Positions 45,318 through 54,102 are shown, numbered from the stretch's first letter. The stretch: DNA of 64,000 nucleotides from Brachyspira hyodysenteriae ATCC 27164 (GCF_001676785.2 NZ_CP015910.2:1054001-1118000), one strand, 5' to 3'. Notes: a model not told the origin generated them from the letters alone. Program-made: numbers and translations.

Positions 45318-45737
45318 ATGAAAATTAGTTCGAGATTTACAATAGCAATTCACACATTACTTTGCATATTAAAATTTAAAGATGAGAAAATGACATCAAG
45401 TCTTATATCGGATAGTGTCAATGTTAATCCTGTAATAATAAGAAATATTTTAATACAGCTTCAAAAGGCAGATATTATTACTGTTAAAAGAGGAACAGGA
45501 GGAATTTCTTTAAATAGAAAAATAGAAAATATAAATTTACTTGATATATTCAATGCAGTAGAAAGTTTAGATAATAATAAACTTTTCAGCTTTCATGAAA
45601 ATCCGAATAAAAAATGTCCTGTTGGAAGCAGGATTAATGATATACTTCAGCCTAAACTAGATGATGTGCAGAATGCTATGGAAAAAGAGCTTAAAAAAAC
45701 TACATTAAAAGATATTTATGAAAAATTAAAAAATTAA
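45318..45737 (+). CDS. Rrf2-family transcriptional regulator
   Basis: Winged-helix dimeric regulator. Seen: 139 residues; KISSRFTIAIHTLLCILKF start, helix-turn-helix VNPVIIRNILIQLQKADII, wing VKRGTGGISLNRKIENI, and a C-terminal helix with a single conserved Cys in KKCPVGSRIND rather than the three cysteines of IscR. This fits the YwnA/Hrf-like subgroup, which need not bind an Fe-S cluster. Divergent from the macrodomain-sirtuin operon, and the likely reader of the TTGTAA-N9-TTACAA operators (inference). Confidence 0.87.
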   Translation: MKISSRFTIAIHTLLCILKFKDEKMTSSLISDSVNVNPVIIRNILIQLQKADIITVKRGTGGISLNRKIENINLLDIFNAVESLDNNKLFSFHENPNKKCPVGSRINDILQPKLDDVQNAMEKELKKTTLKDIYEKLKN

Positions 45738-45791
45738 TATATTTTAGTATTTATTATATAATATTTAAAGTCTATATTGAGGATATATTTT

Positions 45792-47357
45792 ATGAAGAAA
45801 GAAGAGATTAAATTAGAAAATACTACTAACAAATTTGAACATTTTCTAAAAGCAGTTGAATTTTTAGGTAATAAACTTCCTGATATAACTATTTTGTTTC
45901 TTATAGCTTTTTTTATAATGGTTATACTTTCATGGATATTATCACATTTTACATTTAATTATTTTCATCCTACAACAGGAGAACAAATAAAAATTATAAA
46001 TATGCTTGCTCCTAATGAATTAGCAAAATTTATAACAAAAATGATAAGCAATTTTGTGAGCTTCCCTCCTCTTGGAATAACACTTGTTGGAACATTGGGT
46101 ATAGGTGTAGCCAATGGCAGCGGATTTATTAGAATGATTATAATTAAAATATCAAGTGTTATACCGGAAAAAGCTGTAACTCCTGCTGTTATGTTTATAT
46201 CTATATTAAGCCATATAAGTTCAGATTCTGCTTATGTTATATTAATGCCGGTAGCTGCTATGATGTTTTTTTCTTTTGGAAAGCATCCATTAGCAGGAAT
46301 TGCTGCTTCATTTGCTGGTCTTGCAGGAGGACATTCTGCAAGTTATACTCCTTCAATAATAGATCCAATAATGCAGGGATTTACTCAAAATGCAGCAAGA
46401 ATGATAGATCCAACTTACACTGTTAATGTTTTATGCAATTATTTCTTAAGTTTTTCATCAACATTTGCTGTAATTTTAGTAGGATGGTTTGTAACTGATA
46501 GAATAGTAGAGCCTTTTTTATGGAGAACTATGCCTATTGATAAAGATGCGGTAGTAGAAAATACTGATATATCTCTGGTAAGTAAAAAAGAAAATAAGGC
46601 TTTCAATATTGCTATATTAGTTTTAATATCTATGATTATTATTTTAATAGCCTTGCTTGTACCTAAAAACTCTTTATTAAGAGCTCCTGACGGACAGTTA
46701 ACTACACCTGATGCACCTATTATGCAGGCAATAGTGCCAGTTATATTTTTGTTTTTGGTAATACCTGGATTTGTATATGGAAAATTAACTAATAAATTCA
46801 AAACATCAAGAGATTTCAGCGGTGCTATGGCTGATAGTATAAAAAATCTAGCATCATTTTTAACATTTGCTTTTTTCTGTTCTCAGTTTTTATATATGTT
46901 TGGAACTTCAAATGTAGGTACATTGATGGCTATATCAGGCGCTGAGTTTTTGAAATCTTTGAATATGCCTCCTCAGGTAACCATAGCTGGTATTATACTG
47001 CTTACAGGAGTATTAGATATATTAATAAGTTCTGCTTCATCTAAATGGGCTATAATGGCTCCGGTTCTTGTACCTATGCTTATGGCTGTTGGTATATCTC
47101 CGGAATTGACTCAAGCATCATACAGAGTAAGCGATTCTGCTATGAACATTGTAACTCCTATGTTTTCATTTTATCCTTTGATTATTTCTTACTGTCAAAA
47201 ATATTGTAAGAAAACAGGAGTAGGCACATTATCTTCAATGATGATACCTTATAGTATAGGAATATTTATTGCATTGCTTATAATGCTTTATGGTTTCTGG
47301 GCATTGAATATACCTATAGGTTTTAATAGCGGATATGTTTATCCTCCTGTTCATTAA
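45792..47357 (+). CDS. AbgT-family transporter
   Basis: Inner-membrane transporter of the p-aminobenzoyl-glutamate family. Seen: about 521 residues with roughly twelve hydrophobic segments; family signatures HPLAGIAASFAGLAGGHSASYTPSIIDPIMQGFTQ, and SSASSKWAIMAPVLVPMLMAVGISPELTQASYRVSDSAMNIVTPMFSFYPL. ATG at 45792 follows GAGG; the TTG at 45777 is unlikely. pepT begins 26 bp downstream, suggesting import of peptide-like substrates for hydrolysis. Confidence 0.9.
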   Translation: MKKEEIKLENTTNKFEHFLKAVEFLGNKLPDITILFLIAFFIMVILSWILSHFTFNYFHPTTGEQIKIINMLAPNELAKFITKMISNFVSFPPLGITLVGTLGIGVANGSGFIRMIIIKISSVIPEKAVTPAVMFISILSHISSDSAYVILMPVAAMMFFSFGKHPLAGIAASFAGLAGGHSASYTPSIIDPIMQGFTQNAARMIDPTYTVNVLCNYFLSFSSTFAVILVGWFVTDRIVEPFLWRTMPIDKDAVVENTDISLVSKKENKAFNIAILVLISMIIILIALLVPKNSLLRAPDGQLTTPDAPIMQAIVPVIFLFLVIPGFVYGKLTNKFKTSRDFSGAMADSIKNLASFLTFAFFCSQFLYMFGTSNVGTLMAISGAEFLKSLNMPPQVTIAGIILLTGVLDILISSASSKWAIMAPVLVPMLMAVGISPELTQASYRVSDSAMNIVTPMFSFYPLIISYCQKYCKKTGVGTLSSMMIPYSIGIFIALLIMLYGFWALNIPIGFNSGYVYPPVH

Positions 47358-47383
47358 TATGTTTTTATTATAAAGGTTTATAA

Positions 47384-48625
47384 ATGATTAGTAATGAAGA
47401 TATTAAAAAAATTCAAATAGATAGTTTTTTTAAATATGTAAAAATAGCAAGTCAGAGCAAGGGAGGTTCAAACACTATACCAAGTTCTGAAGGACAAATG
47501 AAACTTGCTGGTATTCTTGCTGACGATTTAAAAACTTTGGGATTAAAAAATATTGTATTGAATAATAATGCCATAGTTACAGCATTGCTTCCTAAAAATA
47601 AAGATAATGTATATTCTGTTGGCTTTGTGGCTCATCTTGATACTGTTGATATAGGACTTGATGGAAATGTTAATCCTCAAATATTAAATTTCAAAGGTGA
47701 TGATTTTTATTTGAATAAAGAAAAAAATATAATATTCAAAGTATCAGAACATAATGAAATAAATAATTATATAGGTGAGGATATTATATTTTCAGATGGA
47801 ACTAGCGTACTTGGTGCAGATAATAAAGCGGCAATAGCGACTATTATGTCGGCATTAAAATATATCATAGAAAATAATATAGAACATGGTGATATATACA
47901 TAGCATTTGTACCTGATGAGGAGATTGGACTATTAGGTTCTAAGGAATTGGATTTGAATGTGTTTAAACCTGATTTTGCATACACAATAGATTCATGCGA
48001 AATAGGGGAGATTGTGTATGAAACATTTAATGCTGCTACTGCAATTATAAATATAGAAGGCGTAACTGCTCATCCTATGAGTGCAAAAAATGTATTGGTT
48101 AATCCTATATTAATAGCCATAGATATAGCCAATGAATTTGACAGAAAAGAAACTCCTGAATGTACAGAAAAAAAGGAAGGTTATATTTGGGTTCAGGGTA
48201 TAAGCGGAAATCAGAGAAATGCATCTTTAAGATTGAGCATAAGAGATCATAATAAATCTCTTTATGAAAATAAAAAACTAAAGGTAAAAGAGGCTGTTGA
48301 AAAATATACAAAGTTAAACCCTAGAGCTAATATAGAATTAAATCTTCAAGATGTGTACAGCAATATATCAGACTCTATAAAAGATGATAGATTTGCAATA
48401 GATGTTATGTATGAGTCTATGAAAAATCTTAATATAGAGCCTAAAACTTTATCTATGAGAGGCGGCACTGATGGTTCTGTTTTATCATCGAAAGGTCTTC
48501 TTACTCCTAATTATTTCACCGGTGCTCATAATTTTCATTCTATATATGAGTTTCTGCCTATATCTTCATTTTATAAGAGTTTACAAACTACCATTGAAAT
48601 AATAAAAATTATATCTTCTAAATGA
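47384..48625 (+). CDS. pepT: peptidase T (tripeptide aminopeptidase)
   Basis: M20B zinc aminopeptidase removing the N-terminal residue of tripeptides. Seen: 413 residues; first metal His in GFVAHLDTVDIG, bridging Asp in TSVLGADNKAA, EE in FVPDEEIGLLGSKEL, Asp in YTIDSCEIGEIVYETFNAA, and the C-terminal His in PNYFTGAHNFHSIYEF. AAGG before the ATG. In an operon with the AbgT transporter. Confidence 0.93.
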   Translation: MISNEDIKKIQIDSFFKYVKIASQSKGGSNTIPSSEGQMKLAGILADDLKTLGLKNIVLNNNAIVTALLPKNKDNVYSVGFVAHLDTVDIGLDGNVNPQILNFKGDDFYLNKEKNIIFKVSEHNEINNYIGEDIIFSDGTSVLGADNKAAIATIMSALKYIIENNIEHGDIYIAFVPDEEIGLLGSKELDLNVFKPDFAYTIDSCEIGEIVYETFNAATAIINIEGVTAHPMSAKNVLVNPILIAIDIANEFDRKETPECTEKKEGYIWVQGISGNQRNASLRLSIRDHNKSLYENKKLKVKEAVEKYTKLNPRANIELNLQDVYSNISDSIKDDRFAIDVMYESMKNLNIEPKTLSMRGGTDGSVLSSKGLLTPNYFTGAHNFHSIYEFLPISSFYKSLQTTIEIIKIISSK

Positions 48626-48750
48626 TTATGATTTCAAAATTTAATGTATTATTCTCTATCTAAAAAAGGAGCATTGATGTTTTAATTAGAGATTAATTAT
48701 TTTTTAAGTCTATATAAACATATTTTGTATATACTTAATTTTTTAATTTG

Positions 48751-48797
48751 ATAAACTAACAAAATAATATTGTATTTAATTAGTTTATAGATATAAT
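48751..48797 (+). promoter_or_regulatory. toxin-antitoxin promoter with inverted repeat
   Basis: TTGTAT (48770-48775), 16-nt spacer, TATAAT (48792-48797). Arms ATAAACTAA (48751-48759) and TTAGTTTAT (48780-48788) form a 9-bp inverted repeat whose right arm lies in the spacer, as expected for autoregulation by the antitoxin. Confidence 0.55.
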
Positions 48798-48830
48798 AAC
48801 ATTATAATAAATATCTATGGGGCAATATAA

Positions 48831-49109
48831 ATGTCAGAAATAACTATTAAAATTGATGATAAATTAAAAAATGAAGCTGATAAACTTTTTAATGATCTTG
48901 GCTTGGATTTTAATACAGCTATTAATATATTTTTGAGAACCTCTATAAATACTCAGTCTATTCCATTCAAAATAGAAAAAACTAAACAATTAGATATAAA
49001 TAATGATGAAGATAATTTTTACAACGAAGAAAATATAAAATTTTTAAAAGAAGGATATTTGGAATTAAAATCTGGATTAGGGCATAAAAGAGAGTTATTA
49101 AATGAATAA
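48831..49109 (+). CDS. RelB/DinJ-family antitoxin
   Basis: Ribbon-helix-helix antitoxin. Seen: 92 residues; the N-terminal EITIKIDDKLKNEADKLFNDLGLDFNTAINIFLRTSI is the RHH DNA-binding domain of DinJ/RelB proteins, and the C-terminal acidic part would wrap the toxin. Its stop overlaps the toxin start by 8 bp, giving translational coupling. GGGGC before the ATG. Confidence 0.9.
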   Translation: MSEITIKIDDKLKNEADKLFNDLGLDFNTAINIFLRTSINTQSIPFKIEKTKQLDINNDEDNFYNEENIKFLKEGYLELKSGLGHKRELLNE

Positions 49110-49368
49110 AATTTTTTATGATAAAGCTTGGGAAGATTATCTTTATTTTCAAAAGAATGACAAAAAAATATTACAGAAAATTAATGATCTTATAAAAGAT
49201 ATAGAAAGAAATGGCTTATTAATTGGTATAGGAAAACCAGAGAGGTTAAAGGGTGAATTAAATGGATTGTATTCAAGGAGAATAAATTATGAGCATAGAT
49301 TAGTATATTATATTGAAGATAATAATTTATTTATAGTTGGATGTAAAACTCATTATAAAAATAATTAA
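49102..49368 (+). CDS. YoeB/Txe-family mRNA interferase toxin
   Basis: Ribosome-dependent endoribonuclease. Seen: 88 residues with the YoeB pattern GKPERLKGELNGLYSRRINYEHRLVYYI...HYKNN. The catalytic triad is present (Glu47, Arg66, His84, matching E46/R65/H83 of E. coli YoeB). Paired with a RelB/DinJ antitoxin rather than the usual YefM/Phd type. Confidence 0.92.
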   Translation: MNKIFYDKAWEDYLYFQKNDKKILQKINDLIKDIERNGLLIGIGKPERLKGELNGLYSRRINYEHRLVYYIEDNNLFIVGCKTHYKNN

Positions 49369-49825
49369 AATATTTAATAATTTCGATAATAAATTTCCAT
49401 AACATTAAGTACTTTATAAAAAGCTTAGAAATTTCCTAATAAAAAACTCATTATAAAATTTGTATGATTAGTATTTGACTTTTTTGTCAATGGTTAATTA
49501 GTTAAAATAAAAAACTTGACTTACATTAATAAATATAAGCCAAGTTTTTATATTTAAATAATTATATTAGTAATTTTTTTATTGTTCTTTTTCCCGCCGC
49601 GGACTTCGTCAAAGAACCCTATATCCTCGATAAACTCAAATACGTTTCGCAAAAGTGCAAGTATAAAATTAGTACCAAATAATACTAAAATCGTTTTATA
49701 TGTAAGATAATTTATTAAATTAAAGCCAAAATATAGCCTTTTTGCTTCTTTGTGGCAACAAAAGAAGTAGGGGGTTCGGGGACTAGTCCCCGAAAATAAT
49801 AAAATATAAATTTAACAAACTAACA
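49369..49825. repeat. 457-bp intergenic region with GC-richer repeat-like element
   Basis: Lies between yoeB and the valS 3' end. Contains a terminator (49513-49551), then from about 49590 sequence far richer in GC than the rest, including CCCGCCGCGGACTTCG, a palindrome GGGGACTAGTCCCC near 49780, and a CTTCTTT...AAAGAAG hairpin just before it. No ORF of note. Composition and palindromes suggest a dispersed intergenic repeat, unproven from one copy. Confidence 0.45.
49513..49551 (+). terminator. terminator after the relB-yoeB pair
   Basis: AACTTGACTTA (49513-49523)/TAAGCCAAGTT (49536-49546), one mismatch, followed by TTTTTA. It sits 144 bp beyond yoeB. Confidence 0.65.
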
Positions 49826-52480
49826 TTATAGAGAAGATAAAACTTCTTCTATACCTTTTAATTTATCTTCAAACTCTTTTTTCTTTCTGTTTTCAGTGTC
49901 AATAGCTTCCTGTTTAGCTTTCTTCATAAAGTTTTCATTAGAAAGTTTTTTGTTTACAGCTTCTAAATCTTTTTTGTATCCTGCTGCTTCTTTTTCTAAT
50001 CTTTTCTTCTCTGCTTCTAAATCTATTATGCCTACAAGATTAACATTTATCTCACCGCCTTCAAATACTTTAACGAATGAACCTTTATTTCTCTCGCTCT
50101 CTGCTGAAGAAACTATATTCAATGATTCTGTAAGTGAAAGTGCTGATATAATATCCTTATAGCTTTCTGCAGTATTTTTGAAATAGTCTGAAGTATAGCG
50201 AATTATTACATCAAGTTTTTTATTTGGAGGCAAATTAAATGATGAACGTGAATTTCTTATTCCTGAAACTATATCTTGAATCAAGTTGAAATCTTTTTCT
50301 ATATCTTCAAATATATATTTAGCATTAGCTTTTGGATACTCTCTAATCATTAATGCTTTTGAATCAATATTATGCTTTGGTAAATTAGAATAAATTTCTT
50401 CTGTGATGAATGGCATAAATGGGTGAATCATAGCCATTGATTCTTCAAGTACATATAAAAGAACGGCAATAGTTTTTTCTTTCTTGCTTTCGTCTTTCAA
50501 ATCGAATTTACTTATTTCTATGTACCAATCACAGAATTCATTCCAGTAGAATTTATAAATTGTTTGAGAAGCCTCATCAAATCTATACTCTTTTAATTTC
50601 TGAGTAGTTGATTCAATAGCTTTCTGAAGTCTTGATAATATCCATTTGTCTTTATTTTCAAGAGTGTAAGTATCTAAATCTTTTATATTAGCATTATCAT
50701 CGATGTTACCAAAAATATATTTAGCACTGTTGTAGATTTTATTAGCAAACTTTCCTCCCATTTTGAAAAGTTCTCTGTCAAGCCAAATATCCTGACCGCC
50801 TAATGAAGTTATGAATGATAAAGTGAATCTGAATGCATCAGCTCCATGCTCATCAATTATTTCTATAGGGTCAATGCCGTTTCCTAAACTCTTAGACATT
50901 TTTCTTCCGATTTTATCTCTTATAAGTCCGTTAAGATAAACATCTTTGAAAGGCACATCATTCATAAAATGAGTTCCTGCCATAATCATTCTAGCAACCC
51001 AGAAAAATAATATATCATAACCTGTAACAAGTGCAGTAGTAGGGTAGAAGTATTTTAATTCTTCATTAACTTCAGGCCATCCGAAAGTAGAGAAAGGCCA
51101 TAACCAAGAAGAAAACCAAGTATCAAGTACATCTTCATCCTGATGAATATTTTTAGATTTACACTTAGTACATTCTGTAATATCTGTTTTTGAAACCATC
51201 ATCTCGCCGCAGTCATCACAGTACCAAACAGGAATTCTATGTCCCCACCATAATTGTCTGCTTATACACCAATCTCTGATATCAGTCATCCAGTGATTAT
51301 AAGTGTTAATCCATCTTTCTGGATATATTTTTGTATTGCCGTCATTAACAGCCTTGTAAGCTTTTTCTGCTAAAGGCTTCATTTTTACAAACCATTGATC
51401 GCTGTAATAAGGCTCTACAACATTATGACATCTGTAACAGTGTCCTACTTGGTGTTTAATATTATCTTTTCCAACGAAAGCACCTATTTTTTCAAGTTCA
51501 TGTATTATTAAAGCCCTTGCCTCTTTAACTATTTTACCCTGATAATTGGCAGGTGTATTTTCATTGAATGTACCATCTGCATTAAGTATATTTATTATTT
51601 CTAGATTATGTCTTTGAGCTATAGCAAAGTCATTAGGGTCATGGGCTGGAGTGATTTTTAAAGCTCCTGTACCAAACTCTTTATCAACATAAGTATCTTT
51701 TACTAATCTTAATTTTCTGCCTACTATAGGAAGTATTAAAATATCTTGTTCTGTAAGATGTGCATATCTTTCATCATCTGGGTGAACAGCAATAGCAACG
51801 TCAGCCAAAATAGTTTCAGGTCTTGTAGTGGCTATTTCAATATATTCATCTTTTCCTTCTATTTGGTATTTAACATGATATAAAGCACCAGCAACTTCTT
51901 CATGTTCTACTTCATCATTAGCCAAAGCAGTACCGCAGCTAGGACAATAGTTAATAAGATATTTTCCTCTATATATTAAACCTTGATTATAAAGCTCAAC
52001 GAATACCTCTCTTACAGCATTGCTAAGTCCTTCATCAAGTGTAAATCTCTCTCTGTCCCAATCGCATGAACATCCTATTTTTTCTAACTGTTTTACTATT
52101 ATAGAGTGATGTTCATTAGCAACTTCCCAAGTTTTTTTAACGAATGCCTCTCTTCCTAAATCATGTTTATTTTTTCCTTCAGCCTTTAATCTTCTTTCAA
52201 CAACATTTTGAGTGGCAATACCTGCATGGTCGGTTCCCGGCATCCATAAAGTACATTTTCCAAGCATTCTATGGAATCTTATAAGTATATCCTGAAGCGT
52301 ATTATTAAGGCCATGTCCCATATGAAGAACGCCTGTAACATTTGGAGGAGGTATGACTATAGAATATGGTTCTTTATTTTTATCCATAACAGCATGGAAA
52401 AATCCATTCTCTTTCCAGAAATTATATAATTTGTCCTCAATATTTTTAGGGGTGTATGCCCCTTCTAAAGTATGTTTCAT
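49826..52480 (-). CDS. valS: valine--tRNA ligase
   Basis: Class I synthetase charging tRNA-Val. Seen: about 884 residues. HIGH-type motif PPPNVTGVLHMGHGLNNTL, KMSKS motif GRKMSKSLGNGIDP, CP1 editing domain (ATTRPETILADVAIAVHPDD), ILVS zinc motifs (CPSCGTAL, CRCHNV-type), anticodon-binding helices, and a C-terminal coiled coil (LEAEKKRLEKEAAGYKKDLEAVNKKL). The ATG at 52480 with GGAGGAAAAG upstream is preferred to the TTG at 52495. Confidence 0.97.
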   Translation of the reverse strand: MKHTLEGAYTPKNIEDKLYNFWKENGFFHAVMDKNKEPYSIVIPPPNVTGVLHMGHGLNNTLQDILIRFHRMLGKCTLWMPGTDHAGIATQNVVERRLKAEGKNKHDLGREAFVKKTWEVANEHHSIIVKQLEKIGCSCDWDRERFTLDEGLSNAVREVFVELYNQGLIYRGKYLINYCPSCGTALANDEVEHEEVAGALYHVKYQIEGKDEYIEIATTRPETILADVAIAVHPDDERYAHLTEQDILILPIVGRKLRLVKDTYVDKEFGTGALKITPAHDPNDFAIAQRHNLEIINILNADGTFNENTPANYQGKIVKEARALIIHELEKIGAFVGKDNIKHQVGHCYRCHNVVEPYYSDQWFVKMKPLAEKAYKAVNDGNTKIYPERWINTYNHWMTDIRDWCISRQLWWGHRIPVWYCDDCGEMMVSKTDITECTKCKSKNIHQDEDVLDTWFSSWLWPFSTFGWPEVNEELKYFYPTTALVTGYDILFFWVARMIMAGTHFMNDVPFKDVYLNGLIRDKIGRKMSKSLGNGIDPIEIIDEHGADAFRFTLSFITSLGGQDIWLDRELFKMGGKFANKIYNSAKYIFGNIDDNANIKDLDTYTLENKDKWILSRLQKAIESTTQKLKEYRFDEASQTIYKFYWNEFCDWYIEISKFDLKDESKKEKTIAVLLYVLEESMAMIHPFMPFITEEIYSNLPKHNIDSKALMIREYPKANAKYIFEDIEKDFNLIQDIVSGIRNSRSSFNLPPNKKLDVIIRYTSDYFKNTAESYKDIISALSLTESLNIVSSAESERNKGSFVKVFEGGEINVNLVGIIDLEAEKKRLEKEAAGYKKDLEAVNKKLSNENFMKKAKQEAIDTENRKKKEFEDKLKGIEEVLSSL

Positions 52481-52535
52481 ATTCTTTTCCTCCAATCAGT
52501 CAATAATAATATTAAAAATTGATAATATATTTTAT

Positions 52536-52563
52536 ACTATATAGAATATTTTTCAATTATTAA
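52536..52563. repeat. 28-bp direct repeat, copy 1
   Basis: Identical over 28 bp to 53927-53954; begins ACTATATAGAATATT. Lies in the valS upstream region, where the minus strand offers TTGAAA/TATAAA-like promoter boxes. The two copies bracket the methyltransferase gene. Confidence 0.85.
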
Positions 52564-52715
52564 AATAATGTTAATAAAGAAAAAACTATACAATTTAATT
52601 ATAAAATTAGTGTATAGAATAATAAAATAATTTTAAATAAAATTTTATTTTATGATATATCTTTATTTTTAATTTATTGATAATATTATTTGCTATTAAT
52701 CATTTTTGATTAAAA

Positions 52716-53690
52716 TTATAGAAAAGTTTTATTATATATATCATCTTTTGTATTAAAAGAATCTTTATAAGATAATTCACTAATTAATGACAATTTCTTT
52801 ACTCTAAAATCATTTCTTATTTTTTTTATTGGTATCCACCAAGCCTTTTTATTTACATTATCAATATAACTTTTTATAAAATTTTCTTTTTCTTCTTTAA
52901 CTTTGAAATTAATATAATTTTTTACAGCAATTTTATTAAAAGTATCAACTATATTGCTATTATAATTTTTTTTGAAAATTTCAATTGCATATTTGATATC
53001 TATATCATTAGGCATATAATTCCAATTTTTTATCAATAATAGAATACAATTTTCTATAATGTCATTTATATTATCGTTTAATACTACAGCTCCTATTCCA
53101 GCATAATTAATGGCTTCTAGTTTATTACCTATATTAGGAGTAAATTTTTCTCCTTGTAATGTTTCAAATAATGATGAACAAGTATATGATATGAATATAT
53201 CATGTATAATAATAACAGCATTTTTCTTTAGATAAGGTAAAACCATTAAAAAATCTAATATTTCTCCAGGATTTGAATGCATAGCATCTAAAATACAAAC
53301 ATCTATATCACCGCCTATATTATCTATAAATTTACCAACTACACCACCAGTATATAAATGACGTTTATAATTTAAATGGCTAAATTTTTCATCTATTATG
53401 AATCCAACTTTTTTATTGGCATCTCTGTAAAACATATCTAAATAATCTACAGAATATAAATTAGCATTATTAATATCTTTTATAGCATTTAAAATAATAG
53501 CTGAACTTCCTCCAGCAGCAACACCAATTTCTAAAATTTTTTTAGGTTTTAATTTTCTAATAATACCATTTAGAAACTTTCTTTCTATATAAAACATTTC
53601 ACTAATTTTATTTCCATTTGTATCAATATCCAAAATATTATTTATTTCGTCTAAAATTTCAATGTCAAAATTTTCTATATTTACAAACAT
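52716..53690 (-). CDS. class I SAM-dependent methyltransferase
   Basis: Seen: 324 residues; SAM-binding motif I KKILEIGVAAGGSSAIILNAI at about 53-73, post-I NLYSVDYLD, DVCILDAMHSNPGEILDFLMVLPYL, and AVIIIHDI. This is the cephalosporin-hydroxylase/Methyltransf_24-like type found in glycan loci. The C-terminal WWIPIKKIRNDFR (about 284-296) recurs near the N-terminus of the GT10 fucosyltransferase. Ribosome site TGGAG. The leader contains nine pentanucleotide repeats, and exact 28-bp repeats flank the gene, suggesting an acquired, phase-variable surface-glycan gene. Confidence 0.75.
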   Translation of the reverse strand: MFVNIENFDIEILDEINNILDIDTNGNKISEMFYIERKFLNGIIRKLKPKKILEIGVAAGGSSAIILNAIKDINNANLYSVDYLDMFYRDANKKVGFIIDEKFSHLNYKRHLYTGGVVGKFIDNIGGDIDVCILDAMHSNPGEILDFLMVLPYLKKNAVIIIHDIFISYTCSSLFETLQGEKFTPNIGNKLEAINYAGIGAVVLNDNINDIIENCILLLIKNWNYMPNDIDIKYAIEIFKKNYNSNIVDTFNKIAVKNYINFKVKEEKENFIKSYIDNVNKKAWWIPIKKIRNDFRVKKLSLISELSYKDSFNTKDDIYNKTFL

Positions 53691-53700
53691 ATATACTCCA

Positions 53701-53853
53701 TTAAAATAATAAAAAAAATCCTATAAAGATATAGGACAATATATAATATGAAATTAATCTTATTGATTTAGATTGATTTGATTTATTTAACTTATATTGA
53801 TAAGTCTTGTCTTGTCTTGTCTTGTCTTGTCTTGTCTTGTCTTGTCTTGTCAT
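53701..53853 (-). CDS. possible repeat-containing upstream ORF (50 aa)
   Basis: ATG at 53853 follows AGGTG at five bases and leads straight into nine ACAAG repeats (three TRQDK blocks). With nine copies the frame stays open for 50 codons, ending in a hydrophobic LISYYILSYIFIGFFLLF and a TAA only 10 nt before the methyltransferase ATG. One repeat more or fewer shifts to frames that stop within 3-5 codons after the repeat. No known homologue recognised; translation is inference. Confidence 0.4.
   Translation of the reverse strand: MTRQDKTRQDKTRQDKTYQYKLNKSNQSKSIRLISYYILSYIFIGFFLLF
53806..53850. repeat. pentanucleotide tandem repeat, (CTTGT)9
   Basis: Nine perfect copies of CTTGT (ACAAG on the minus strand). 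The most slippage-prone sequence in the window, 116 bp upstream of the methyltransferase start and about 250 bp upstream of folC. Confidence 0.97.
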
Positions 53854-53854
53854 T

Positions 53855-54102
53855 TATTCACCTAATATAGTGATATACATTTTTATCTATATTATATATT
53901 ATATAATTATAAATTCAAGTTATTTAACTATATAGAATATTTTTCAATTATTAATTTTTATTAACATTGATTTATTGATATTAAAATTAAATTATATTAT
54001 TTATAAAAATGTAATAGATTTTTTACTTTTATATTGCAGTCTTTTTTAAAATATGATATTCTTATGCTTTTAAGAAACTATGTTAGATAATGGAAACAAA
54101 TT
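53855..54102. other. AT-rich divergent spacer, methyltransferase to folC
   Basis: Minus-strand promoter candidate TTGAAT with TATAAT 16 nt later (between about 53918 and 53890), pointing at the repeat ORF. Direct-repeat copy 2 lies at 53927-53954. No clear folC promoter or further gene seen. Confidence 0.35.
53927..53954. repeat. 28-bp direct repeat, copy 2
   Basis: Exact copy of 52536-52563 in the same orientation, 1,391 bp away. It lies upstream of the methyltransferase promoter region. Confidence 0.85.

Noticed and set aside
52536-52563. 28-bp repeat as a dif-type XerC/XerD site
   Set aside because: Length fits but the two 11-bp arms match poorly as inverted repeats, and it does not resemble known dif arms.
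53806-53850. CTTGT tandem array considered as a CRISPR or iteron array
   Set aside because: Units are five bases with no spacers, and no cas or replication gene is adjacent; it is a simple sequence repeat.
53701-53853. Fusion of the repeat ORF to the methyltransferase at other repeat numbers
   Set aside because: The frame matching the methyltransferase (for example ten copies) meets a TAA five codons after the repeat.
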